From: Sceloporus undulatus
Lineage: Eukaryota; Chordata; Lepidosauria; Squamata; Phrynosomatidae
Assembly: GCF_019175285.1 (NCBI RefSeq)
Contig: NC_056527.1
Location: forward strand, 114,827,295-114,891,294
Direction: 5' to 3'
DNA: 64,000 bases
The position numbers and the translations under genes were made by a program. Positions 11,406 through 53,600 of this stretch are shown here, in pieces. The first letter of the stretch is position 1, and each line of letters opens with the position of its first letter. The notes under the pieces are model-generated. The model had not been told where the DNA came from. It did no database searches and saw nothing but the letters and a program-made list of their open reading frames with translations.

Positions 11406-11573
11406 GCCTTAGACCAGTCCCAAGATTAAGTCATGGCAGTTGAAGTGGTGTCAAACTGGGTTATATCTGCCGTGTGGAAGCAGCCTTAGATCAGTCCCAG
11501 GATTAAGTCATGGCAGTTAAAGTGGTGTCAAATTGGGTTATATCTGCAGTGTGGATAACCCTTAGGTCAGCTT
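11353..11573. repeat. Three-copy 77-bp tandem repeat built from a MITE arm
   Basis: Units start at 11353, 11430 and 11507, each beginning CATGGCAGTT(G/A)AAGTGG and running to a TTAGACCAGTCCCAAGATTAA-like linker. The period is exactly 77 bp and divergence is a few percent. Confidence 0.8.
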
Positions 11574-12496
11574 TCCCCATCTAGTGCCCTCTAGATATGA
11601 TAGACTACAATGCCCATCAACATGAACCACCATGACCAGTCATCACACCTCACAAAGCTTCAGCTGTAATTAGCAGAGAGGATGAGCAGTTATAGAAGAC
11701 CACCATAAATAACGATAAATGCTTTAAAAAGTATCCTACTTTTGTATATTGTCCTCCTATTAAGCTGCATATTTAGATTCTAGATAGGACCACTGGTGGG
11801 AATGGGCTACTGCTGGCACCCTGCTGGACACTCGCTTTCCAGACCGGCCAGCAGACCCACTAGATCCAGAAGACAGCCTATTCCCACCAGCACACTGGGA
11901 GACATCCCTCCTGATGAGGTGTCATCTGGTGAGGTGTGTACCCTTGCACACCCCTAGTGACACTGATGGAAAGGGGCTGCCTTCCAAATCTGGCAGCTCT
12001 TCTAGTCAGGTAAGGAAGTGAGTGTCTCCCTTTCTCGTTGACTATCAGCTTTGCCAGACTTGAAAAGGATACAGAATGGCAGCAGCAGCCCACTCCCATC
12101 AGTGGTCTCTGAGGTTTGGAGGATCTGCTGGCCAAGCAGGAAAATGAGTTGTCTCCATTTCCTTGCCAAACCAGTAGATCTGCCAGACTTATAAAATGCT
12201 GCTGAAGAGAGAGGTGGGGAGGGGTGGTATTAAAACACAAGCTGCACCAGGTGTCAAATATACTAGGTGTGCCACTGGGTGTCAAACACAGTTGGTGCTC
12301 CACATTTGAGGCTTAGACTTTTGCTGGCTTGATTATTCATAGATTTGGTTAATATGTCCTCTCTAGGAATTTCTAGGTCCTCTGTGCAAGAAGTTGACCA
12401 CAAAGTGGTGCCTGGGGGATTATGTAGAGATATCCAAAGAATCCTTGGATCTGTAATTTGGCAAAGTATTCAGAATTCTCTGCCAGACGGCAATAA

Positions 12497-12500
12497 TGTC

Positions 12501-12540
<40 letters not shown>

Positions 12541-12665
12541 GTGCTTTCAAGTTGTTCCTATTATGGCAACCCTATAATGGGTTTTTCTGAGGTTTTCTGA
12601 GGTTTTCTGTTCAAACTCTGGTCTCCAGAGTCATAGTCCAGTGTTCAAATCGCTATACCACATGC
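12497..12665 (-). mobile_element. Sauria-type SINE, antisense, with expanded tail
   Basis: The 3' tail has grown into a (TTG)n run of about 38 bases (12501-12540) on the plus strand. The body is shortened and has a small local duplication of TTTTCTGAGG. Confidence 0.68.
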
Positions 12666-13082
12666 CTTACCAGACTACAAAATCCAGAATGCAGACAGGG
12701 CAGTTAGTGGTATGACAATGCTATACTTGTATAGTATGAAAAAAAACCCATAATCGGTCAGCCTTCCTAGTGATAACCTTGGTTTTTGCACAAGAAGGGA
12801 GATTTATCCTCTGAAAGACACAAGGTGGCAGCATTTATTCATGAAGGAACTGTATTATAATCAGAAGTAGGACCATTAAATGCCAACTTGGGACACTGGA
12901 CAAAATGAAACTTCAGGTTTTTTTTTTTGTCTTAACTTGGTGTTCAGGTGAGGATGGAAATGCTCATTCACAGAAGCAAGATTGGGTACACAATGCCTTC
13001 CAACTGGGCACGGAGGTGTGTGATAACACCCATTTTTAAAAAGTTTCAGCCATCACTGAGGCTGGGAGGAAAGACTCCTAAG

Positions 13083-13084
<2 letters not shown>

Positions 13085-13126
<42 letters not shown>

Positions 13127-13127
13127 C
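13085..13127. repeat. (CA)n microsatellite
   Basis: About 21 uninterrupted AC units. Confidence 0.95.
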
Positions 13128-13327
13128 CCCAAACACAAAAACACAGCCCTGTGAAGACTTAGCATGTCCAATAGCCATGGAGTGTTGAATGTCTTTGTGG
13201 ACTGGGGGGGCGGTGGAAAGAAAGACATGTGGAGGGGGAATGGAATGAAGGCCTGGCTACGTGGCACCCTGGATAAGAGTTCTCCATAGCATGCTATAAG
13301 ATTTGGTCGAAAATCTCACATATATTG

Positions 13328-13640
13328 ATTGAGTTTCCCTTATTCGAAATACTTGGGACCATAAGTGTTTTGGATTTTGGATTTTTTCAGATTTTGGAAT
13401 ATATGCATATACATAAGGAGATAGGTTGGAGATGGGTAAGCCTAAATATGAAATTCATTTCTTTCATATATACTTTATATTATAAACACAGTCTGAAGAT
13501 AATTATTATATTTTTAATAATGTTGTGCATGAAACAAAGTTTGTGCACACTGAACCATAAGAAAGCAAAAGCGTCACTATCTCAGACACCCACGTGAGCA
13601 ATTTTGGATTTTAAAATTCTGGATAAGGCAGACTGAATCT
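13328..13640. mobile_element. Tigger/pogo-like DNA transposon copy
   Basis: It opens TTGAGTTTCCCTTATTCGAAA and continues through GGATTTTGGATTTTTTCAG and a TTTTAATAATGTTGTGCATG block to an inverted end TTCTGGATAAGGCAGACTGAA. This is the layout of Tigger-derived nonautonomous elements. Confidence 0.6.
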
Positions 13641-13889
13641 GTACTAATAAAGAAGGAGCCCAAGACCAAAGGTCAGTTTGGCTCAGACCATGGAAACCCT
13701 TTCTTTTTTTTTACCATAGCTGGCCATACTGGCTGGGGGATTCTGGAAGCTGTAGTCCAAAAAAAAAAGGATCTTTTCTCAGTTCTAATCCATCCCAGTG
13801 TCCAAACTGGGATGGCACACAAACCTACACTTCCCCTCTTGGCTAGGCAGAGGAATTCAGTTCATGCATCTGCATAGACACAAACACAA

Positions 13890-14041
13890 ACACAGCTGTT
13901 TGATGGTCTTTATTCTGTGCTTTGGGGTTGGTGCTGATATACAGAGTGTGGGAGGTGAGGAAAGGTTTCTCCAGTGCCTTTTAGGTATGGAGCTGGGTAT
14001 GTAAGAGAGAAAAGGAACGAGGCATCTTGTCTTCAAAAGAG
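13890..14041 (-). terminator. MYH7: Myosin 3' UTR with poly(A) signal
   Basis: About 130 nt after the TAA stop there is a minus-strand AATAAA (13909-13914). A GT-rich tract typical of a downstream cleavage element follows (CTGTGTTTGTGTTTGTGTC on the minus strand, about 13875-13895). A 3' UTR of about 150 nt fits the short UTRs of cardiac myosins. Confidence 0.75.
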
Positions 14042-46357
<32,316 letters not shown>

Positions 46358-46379
46358 GGCTGGAGCTGGGGATTTTGAC
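46358..46379 (-). other. MYH7: 5' UTR part of the myosin start-codon exon
   Basis: Twenty-two untranslated bases lie between the acceptor GTCGCCAG and the ATG. The start context is CCAGCCATGG, a near-optimal Kozak sequence. Confidence 0.8.
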
Positions 46380-46730
46380 CTGGCGACATTAAGAAGAGAT
46401 GGTTAGGGATGGTGTTGCTCATCGACAGACTCCAAGGAAGCATCACCCATGTATCTCCATGCAGGACACATTATATATATGCACTTTACAAAATCTCCAC
46501 CAGGGGGCAGTTGTGCGTTGGTCAACAACTGGCTCCAGAAAAAGAAACAGTGGCATTGCTTCCCCCAAGTGGTCAACAGGAGGACTGCATGTTTGAAGCT
46601 GCTACTTCTTATGCAAGTTGCTCTGCCCCCTAGTGGTCTGTGAAGAAATTACACAATGTACACAATTTCTATGCCCCATTTCAGAAAAGGATGCATCTGC
46701 GTGACAGATAAAGTTATACCCTGGGTGGAT

Positions 46731-46943
46731 CCACATTGCAGAATTAAAACAGTATGATCCCACTTTAACTGTCATGACTCTATTCTACAGAATCCTGGGA
46801 TTTGTAGTTTGGTGAGGCACCAAAGTGCTATGATGGAACAGGTTGAATACTTCACCGAAACTACAAATCTCTGGATTCTGTAGGACAGAATCATGACAAA
46901 GTGAGGTCAAACTGCTTTAATTCTGCTGTGTGGACACCCCTAC
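46731..46943. mobile_element. Palindromic MITE in the myosin first intron
   Basis: Ends GGATCCACATTGCAGAATTAA and TTAATTCTGCTGTGTGGACAC, with paired GAATCCTGGGATTTGTAGTTT arms. Confidence 0.72.
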
Positions 46944-46994
46944 TACCATTCTACATTCTTTATACCATTACAAATGTTCTCCATCATTAATTAC

Positions 46995-47057
46995 CTTCTT
47001 CCTTTTAATAGGATTTGGCACGAGATCTACAGTTGGATGATACCTTGGGCCAGGCTC
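46995..47057 (-). other. Candidate second noncoding 5' UTR exon of the myosin gene
   Basis: A strong minus-strand acceptor (pyrimidine tract then TTTTTCTAACAG) precedes GAGCCTGGCCCAAG. A donor GTATCA follows after 14 nt, and a second donor, AAGAAG|GTAATT, after 63 nt. Cardiac myosin genes usually have a second untranslated exon before the ATG exon, and this is the best candidate I see in the 4.1-kb first intron. Not confirmed. Confidence 0.3.
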
Positions 47058-48052
47058 CTGTTAGAAAAAGGCACAGAATCAGAACAAGTTGCACAGATAT
47101 TCCTCTCCCCCAAGCAAACACAATTCCTATTATTTGTTTCCAATACCAAGGCACAGAACGAATAAGGAGCATACTATACTATGGAGATGATGCTTTATCA
47201 ACTATCAATATGTGTGGTGCTTTACAAAGTACAAGATCTGTGTTCCTTAGGCGCTTGCAATCAAAAAGTTGAATTTAGGGGAGACAGCAGAGGAAGAGGT
47301 ACGGTAAACAGGGAAAATACACTCTTATTTCAGTTACACATAAGTAGGCTGAATTCCATCAGAGAAAGGGAACTAGAAGGTTAAGTCAAAGCCATTATGA
47401 GACATCAAGCAGGTGTCTGGAGGATGTTATCTATGCTACCTAGAGGGTTCTGGGAGTTGTAGCCCAAACAAGTCCTTTCCCAGGCTCCGCTTATGAACAC
47501 TGTCAAGTGCCTTTTCCCAACTGAATCAGTCCTTTCATCCATCTCTGTGGGGAAGGGAAGAATCATGCAGCCCTCCAAATGTTGCTGGCCTGCAACTCCC
47601 AGCACTTCTTGCCATTAGCTATGCTAGGGCTAATGGGAGTTGCAGTACCACAACATCTGCAGGGCCACATGATTCCCATCTCTGACCCAGCCTTAGATCA
47701 GGCCTTGCCTTAGACTGTTGCCTGATCTCAGGGAGGTTGTCAGAGCAGTACTGCCATTTACAATTTCTGATAATAAAAATAGATGTTTGCTGGTGGATCC
47801 TGGGTCTGAAAAAGTGAGGAATGGCTGGCTGCTGCAGTTGCTCTGGGTTTCCACTAGACGCCTTTATCAGTCCTATGCCCAGGTAAGAACCCTATAAGTA
47901 AACGTGACAGAAATGGAACCCAGAACCTTTATGCAGGATGTCCAGATCTTCTGCCCTATTACTGACCTATCAGACATCAGTATCCACACACACAAGCACA
48001 ACATACCTTACCTAGAAGTATTCACCACATTTCATGATTGGTGTGGTTTTGC

Positions 48053-48277
48053 ATCGTTGTTGATGTGTGCCTTCAAGTGATTTCCGACTTATTACAACCA
48101 TCACAGGGTTTTCTTGGGCACGTTTCTTCAGAGGGGGTTTGCCATTTCCATCCTCTGAGGCTGAGAGAGTGTGACTAGCCCAAGGCCACCCAATGGGTTT
48201 CATGACAGAGTGAGGATTCAAACACTGGTCTCCAGGGTTGTAGTCCAACGTTTAAACCACTGTACCCCACTGGTTCT
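48053..48277 (-). mobile_element. Sauria-type SINE, antisense, in the myosin first intron
   Basis: Full body including GGGCACGTTTCTTCAGAGGGG; the head ends at ACCCCACTGGTTC. Confidence 0.7.
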
Positions 48278-48379
48278 TGTGGTTTTACATACCCAGTTCT
48301 AAACCCATTTCTAACCGTCCAATTAAAAAGATTGTATGTACAGCGCTGTGTAAATTTACAGCGCTTTATAAATAAAGGT

Positions 48380-48389
48380 NNNNNNNNNN
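48380..48389. other. Assembly gap (10 N) next to (AAT)n
   Basis: Ten N bases sit between a SINE-type end (TACAGCGCTTTATAAATAAAGG) and a (AAT)n run to 48440, so the true repeat length is unknown. Confidence 0.98.
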
Positions 48390-48442
<53 letters not shown>

Positions 48443-50047
48443 GGTTGATCAAACAAAAGTGTTCATACACACACACACTCACATGCCAGCAGGGCTCCTT
48501 AAAAACATGACTACTTCATTTGTTATTATGAAGCCAGACTTTTCAGTCTCATGCCCCAATGCAATTTACTCTCCCCAAGCAAATTGGAGTAGAAAACCCC
48601 CAGCTTTTCTTATATGCCTGTTGGAATCCAGCAAAAAATTGCACAGATTTCAGTATCTGAATTTCCCTTGTCCATGCCCGCCCATAGGAAAGATCCCTTT
48701 TAGGGGGAAATTGGTTGGGGGGAATCACATTTGCAAACTGGTAGAGATGTTATTTATTTGTTGGCTGTGTAATAACCTCTCATCTTTCCTTCTTTTAGCT
48801 CAAGGAGACATACATAGCTCTCCTCCCCTGTACTTTGTGAGGTAGGTGATGCTGAGAGAGACTGGCACAAAGTCACTTAAGGAGTTCCATAGATCAGTGG
48901 GGACTAGAATTTGGGGCTCCTAAATCCTAGCCCAGCACTTTAACCACTACACCAAACCGACTTTCATACTGCCGTGAAAAAGACAAAGAGGACATCAGTG
49001 TAAAACTCAAGCACCAGTTTTTGTTGTTTTAAATACTACAAATTCCTGTCCTGGAGATATGTAACTAGTATTTTGAGTCCTTTGTCAGAACGGTTTAAGT
49101 TCAATCTAAAACATTTAGGTTCAACCTACATATTTGAATATTAGGACCTCTGGAATCACAGTGAATTTTGTATGGGGAAATTTTCACGTCAGGATTTGCA
49201 AAGGTAGCATAAATACATTCACTTGGATCTCAATTTCATCTTCCTTAGAGCAGAAGCACTCAGATAGGACTTATGTTAATAATTGCTCACATATGTTCTG
49301 TTCATTGCCATGGGTCTAGTCTTAAGCATGACAAGTCTGGAAACCAGTTTAATGCACTAAAAATACATACAGGCGTATACTGCCTAAAAACTCACTCCTC
49401 TAGCAGCTGCAGTACCCACCAAAATGTAAGTTAGGCTACGTGATTCTCCGGTTTTAATCATACAGGTGTTTGGGATTTCATCTCCCAAAAATCCCTAAAT
49501 ATTGGCCAAGTCGGCTGAGGCTTTGGGGAGTGGAAGTCCAAATCCCTTGGAGAACCAAAGTTTGAGAACCCCTCGACTAGACTACTGCATCCTTTTTTAA
49601 AAGGTATGCATGTGGAATATGAAGAGCTCCTATACAGGGTTGAGATTTATTTGCAAAACCCCCCACAATTATCCAATAATAAATAATAAAGTAATACCCA
49701 GCTCACCCCTTAGATGCAAGAAAGAACCACAAGCGCACACGCACAACCCACCTCCCCATTTTTCACAATGAGGTTGGTATTCCCAGCCACACAGATTTAC
49801 ATGTTTTAAAGATCGTTACAAACATGTCACTGTTTCACCATCTGGATCACTTGTGAACATTTGCACTGTCCACTCGCTCTGCAAATCCTCTGCCTGGTGT
49901 GGCACATGATGCGCCGGCCAAAGGCACATTCAAGGCTTTCTGGAGCCTGCTCCTGAGTCACATCCCTCCAGATTTAAATACAGCCGGAGCTCTCGCACCT
50001 GGAAGTGCACTCATCCACCTAGCAACAGACACAAAGCTCCTTTACAC

Positions 50048-50340
50048 CTAGTGCAACCCACACACTTTTCTGCATGAAACGTGGATTACATCCTGATCAT
50101 TGCCCTCATATTCACCCAAGCAGGATCTTGCATTTTGTAGTAGCTGGCAAACAGGAGACCTGCAAATGTCCTCAGATTGATCCTGACTCATGGTGACCCT
50201 GTGGGGGAGACATCTCCAAGCCCCACTATCTTCCACTGCTCTGTTCAGGTCTTGCAAACCCATCCCCACGACCTCCTAAATAAAGTCCATCCGTCTAGTA
50301 TGCAGTCTTCCTCTGTTTCTACATCACATTTCCTAGCATT
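50048..50340 (-). mobile_element. RTE/BovB-like LINE 3' tail just downstream of the myosin first exon
   Basis: The minus strand reads GLQDLNRAVEDSGAW and then a GGGTCACCATGAGTCAGGATC terminus, like the copy at 31645. The fragment reaches within about 130 bp of the exon 1 donor. Confidence 0.65.
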
Positions 50341-50474
50341 ATGGTCTTTGCAGCACCACCCTTCACATCGCTTCCCTCTTTGCCATCCCTTCCCTTCGGC
50401 ATCACTTCCCAAAGGTGCTAGTCCCTAGGTTCTGGGAAAGCAAGCAAGTGTGGAGCTTTCGCACTGAGCCTTAC

Positions 50475-50512
50475 CTGAGACCAGCACAGATGGGAGGGGG
50501 GTTTCTAAGCAA
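50475..50512 (-). other. MYH7: Noncoding first exon of the myosin gene (5' UTR)
   Basis: A short exon begins about 25-30 nt downstream of a minus-strand TATA box and ends with GTCTCAG followed by the donor GTAAGG. The start at about 50512 is inferred from TATA spacing; the donor is read directly. A short first exon directly under a TATA box is the known arrangement of cardiac myosin genes. Confidence 0.6.
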
Positions 50513-50533
50513 GGTGCTTGGCCAGACCTCTGG

Positions 50534-50884
50534 TTATAAACCCCCAATGCCCCCTGCCCCCTCCCCCTGGGCATCCTCATATGGACACACAGGCCCCTTC
50601 CTCCCCTCCCTGGCCATGCTTCGTGCTTGCCCCGGGAACAATTGGAACCAGGCGTCATTGTTGTGGCATGAAGAAGAAGAACAGGTTCAGGGAGAGGCGG
50701 GTGGGGAAGGGGGATATCAAAATATCTTGGAACAACAGGGTTGAGATTCCAGGGGGGCGGGAGGCGGGGGTCCCAAGGGAGGTAAGAGAGAGGGAGATGC
50801 ATATTGTATGCAACCTAAGAACCTCCAGATACACCATTCCCTCATCCAGCTTCTCTGGGGTCTTTGCATTCCTTCTCCTAGTTT
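50534..50884 (-). promoter_or_regulatory. MYH7: Core and proximal promoter of the myosin heavy chain gene
   Basis: On the minus strand there is a TTTATAA TATA-type box (50534-50540). Upstream lie a CCTCATATGG CArG-like site with an internal CATATG E-box (50575-50584), a C-rich run suited to Sp1-type factors, and two CATTCC MCAT motifs (50835-50840 and 50877-50883), the second being a full CATTCCT. MCAT/TEAD sites a few hundred bases upstream are a known feature of mammalian MYH7. Binding is inferred from motif matches only. Confidence 0.55.
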
Positions 50885-52397
50885 CTTCCTCTCCAACCCC
50901 ACAAATGGGAATAATCCAGGAAAAAAAAAATAGAACGTTATATAACCTCATTGTAGGATTAGGTTTCATGGATTTCACTGGAATTTCACTGCTGATATTA
51001 ACTTGCATGTATAGGGGATAACTAGCCAAGAACCTCTCGCTCTCCTGAGGCTCTCCTCTGATTCTTCCCTCATCCATACTGCATAGTGATAGCATTCTGA
51101 TGCAGAGAACTACAAGTCCCTCCTCTAACTATAAATCCCAGTATTGCATAGATTGGAGCTGCGGTGTTTAACGTGGCATCAACTGTTGTAGTTGTGCATT
51201 GTGTATGCACCCACAACTAAGAAAATCAGGAAATGGGATGCAAGCTGGGAAAATATATTTTCCAGGTAACTTTTTTGATTGCTGTCATTTTTGTTTTCTT
51301 TGTCAGATAACTCATTCACTTAATCTGCACTATGCTAAACTTAAACCAGAAATGAGTTTTGTCTATGTGGATTAACAACTTTGGGTGACCCCTTGCCATT
51401 CAGTCATCCATCCCTCCCTATATATATCCTGCCTTTCCCTCAAACGCGGACTCAAGGTAGCAAACAAAACAGGTAGCATATAGCTTTGCATAGGGTTATT
51501 TGGCCTTCTCTACCAGAGAGTGCCCTGGAGCCACAAGAAACTACAAATCTCAGGATTCCATAGGATGGAGCCATGACGGTTAAAGTGGTGTCAAACTGCT
51601 TTAATTCTGCAGCAACCTCAAAAGTCTTGGAAACAACTGCAAAAAAAAGTTCTAGAATTGGGCAGTGAAATGTTTAAAGTAACCACACACACACATACAT
51701 GCACACAAACAGCATTCTTGTTATATCTCCGTTTTTGCAATGCTACAACTTCCCTTACCACATATACACACAAAAGCAAAGATTGGAAAGTGTTGAAGTT
51801 TAGTCCAGATATTCCTATGCAGAAACTGGGAAAGGGAAGAACGTGTTGAAATTCAATACAATTTCCCTTAGTCCTAGACCTTTTTCACCTCCAGGCCTTA
51901 ATTCTCAAAAGTGGAATTATAGTGCTATAATCTGCAGTGTGAAAGGGCCCCAGGAGGGGTAATTTGCTCTGTTTGGGACCAGAAAATCCAGTTTTTCTCA
52001 ACCTTTTTAACCTAAAGGAACCCTTAAAATAATTTTCAGGTCTTGCGGAATGCTTGCATATACTCAAAAGAAAATAGTTTTGCAGTCCTTCACAAAACCC
52101 AAAGGCTCCAGGGAACCTGGTTAAGAAACCCTGGTCCAGGGACTCTGGAGCAGTCAAGCCCGGTCTGTGAAAAACAGCCTTTGGAAGTCCATGTGAAGCA
52201 GTGGAGGTGTAGCTACAAGGGGACAGTATGGAGGGATTGACCTCCCAAATAAGAATACTGCCTCCCCATTAATTTTTCCTTCACTCCCCAAATTTCTAGC
52301 ATTGCAGAGAGCAATGCTGAAAATAATTCTCACTTGTAAAGAGAAGGTGGGTGGTTAATTAATGAATTATTAACTTAAGTAAATTGGAACTCCTATA

Positions 52398-52581
52398 TTA
52401 GGGGGCATTTACACTTTAGAAATAGTGCAGGTTGACACTCCTTTAAGTGTTGCAGCTCCATTCTATAGAGACATGGGATTTGTAGTTTTACAAAGTCTTT
52501 AGCCTTCTCTGCCAAAAGAGTGCTGGTACACAATTCAAGTGGTCTCAAACTGCATTATTTCTACAGTGTAGATGCACCCAC
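52398..52581. mobile_element. Palindromic MITE, intergenic
   Basis: Ends GGGGGCATTTACACTTTAGAA and TTTCTACAGTGTAGATGCACC; a more decayed relative covers about 51460-51615. Confidence 0.68.
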
Positions 52582-52784
52582 TTGCTGTGTTTGCATTCCC
52601 TAGGTAACTTGCATGCCCCTTTTCAAATGAAGTTTTAAGTGAATGCAATGCTAGAAATTTGGAGGCTGAAGGGAAATTTCATGAAAGGGACAGAATTGTT
52701 ACACTTTCATGTTGCACCCTTTGGAGTTATACCTTTGATGTGATGTCCCAAAGCCACTCCTGCAAGATGTCCATGAGCCCGTCT

Positions 52785-52992
52785 TTGGGGTTATTCACAT
52801 TGTGAAACTAATCCAGGATGAATCTAGGTTACATCCTCATTGTTCACACACATCCCGAATGCACCTGATTAAGTTGGGGGGTTTCCAAAAAACCCCCCCT
52901 TAATCCAGGATAATCAATATCGGGTTTTCCCCTGGGCTTTTAAAAGAGATCCACATCATGAATAACCAATGTGAATAGACCTGGGATAAAAT
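52785..52992. mobile_element. Palindromic element with TTATTCACATTGTGAA-type ends
   Basis: TTATTCACATTGTGAAACTAA and ...ATGAATAACCAATGTGAATAG face each other, and the inner AATCCAGGATGA / TTAATCCAGGATAA blocks recur. Family not recognised. Confidence 0.45.
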
Positions 52993-53379
52993 GCTGCATG
53001 CCTTGAACATGTTCCGAATGCATTTGCATTGTCGACTCCATCTTCATTTGAATGCTTGCATTTTTGAGCAACCAAACTCAGAGAGATGTGCATCAATGCA
53101 GTTCTATGGTGTGAATAACAAACCCAGACTCTGTGAGTGAGATGATTCGCATTACTGCACTAAGAAAAGCGACGTCTGAATGACCTCTTTAACTCCCAGT
53201 CTCGATTTCCCCCCCAGAACACTGAGGTTAGATTGTGGCCTAGCAAATGGGAGCACTGGCATCCTGGACTACTCTGCTCTTTTCTTTTTGCCAGCTTTGA
53301 GAAGACCATACTGGGAGGCAGGACTCCTGGGTTCTATTCCAGTACCTTAGGGAGGGCTTGGCAGCCCCCAAGGCTATAA

Positions 53380-53600
53380 TAAGGCGTCTTTGTGGAGCGT
53401 TGCAGTTGCTATATAAGGCCCGGAGTCGGCCGCAAAGGTTATGCCGCCCCTGCCTCGACGCCATTCTTTGCCTTTTGTTCTGGGCCAAGGGCTATTGTGT
53501 ACGTCACCACAAGATCGAGTGACACAGGCCCGAAGGTAGCGATATGGGGAGCGACAGAGCAAAGGGGGGATAAGAGCTGACATTTAGGACTGGGAATGCC
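53380..53600. promoter_or_regulatory. Possible TATA promoter or enhancer 3 kb upstream of the myosin gene
   Basis: A compact cluster contains TATATAAG (53410-53417, plus strand; also one base off a CArG box), a TACGTCAC CRE-like site (53500-53507), GATAAG (53569-53574) and GGAATG, an inverted MCAT (53593-53598). The segment has more CpG than its surroundings and shows no repeat similarity that I recognise. It could be the start of a plus-strand noncoding RNA or a distal cardiac enhancer. No coding exon is evident downstream. Confidence 0.3.

Noticed and set aside
11878-12303. 141-codon minus-strand ORF
   Set aside because: Low-complexity composition, no family resemblance, and no promoter or splice sites.
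13085-13127. Tandem repeats as a CRISPR-like array
   Set aside because: Simple (CA)n microsatellite. No repeat-spacer structure anywhere in the window.
50518-51095. Overlapping 146-167-codon ORFs on both strands over the myosin promoter
   Set aside because: They overlap each other and the TATA/first-exon region. They are explained by GC-rich promoter composition.
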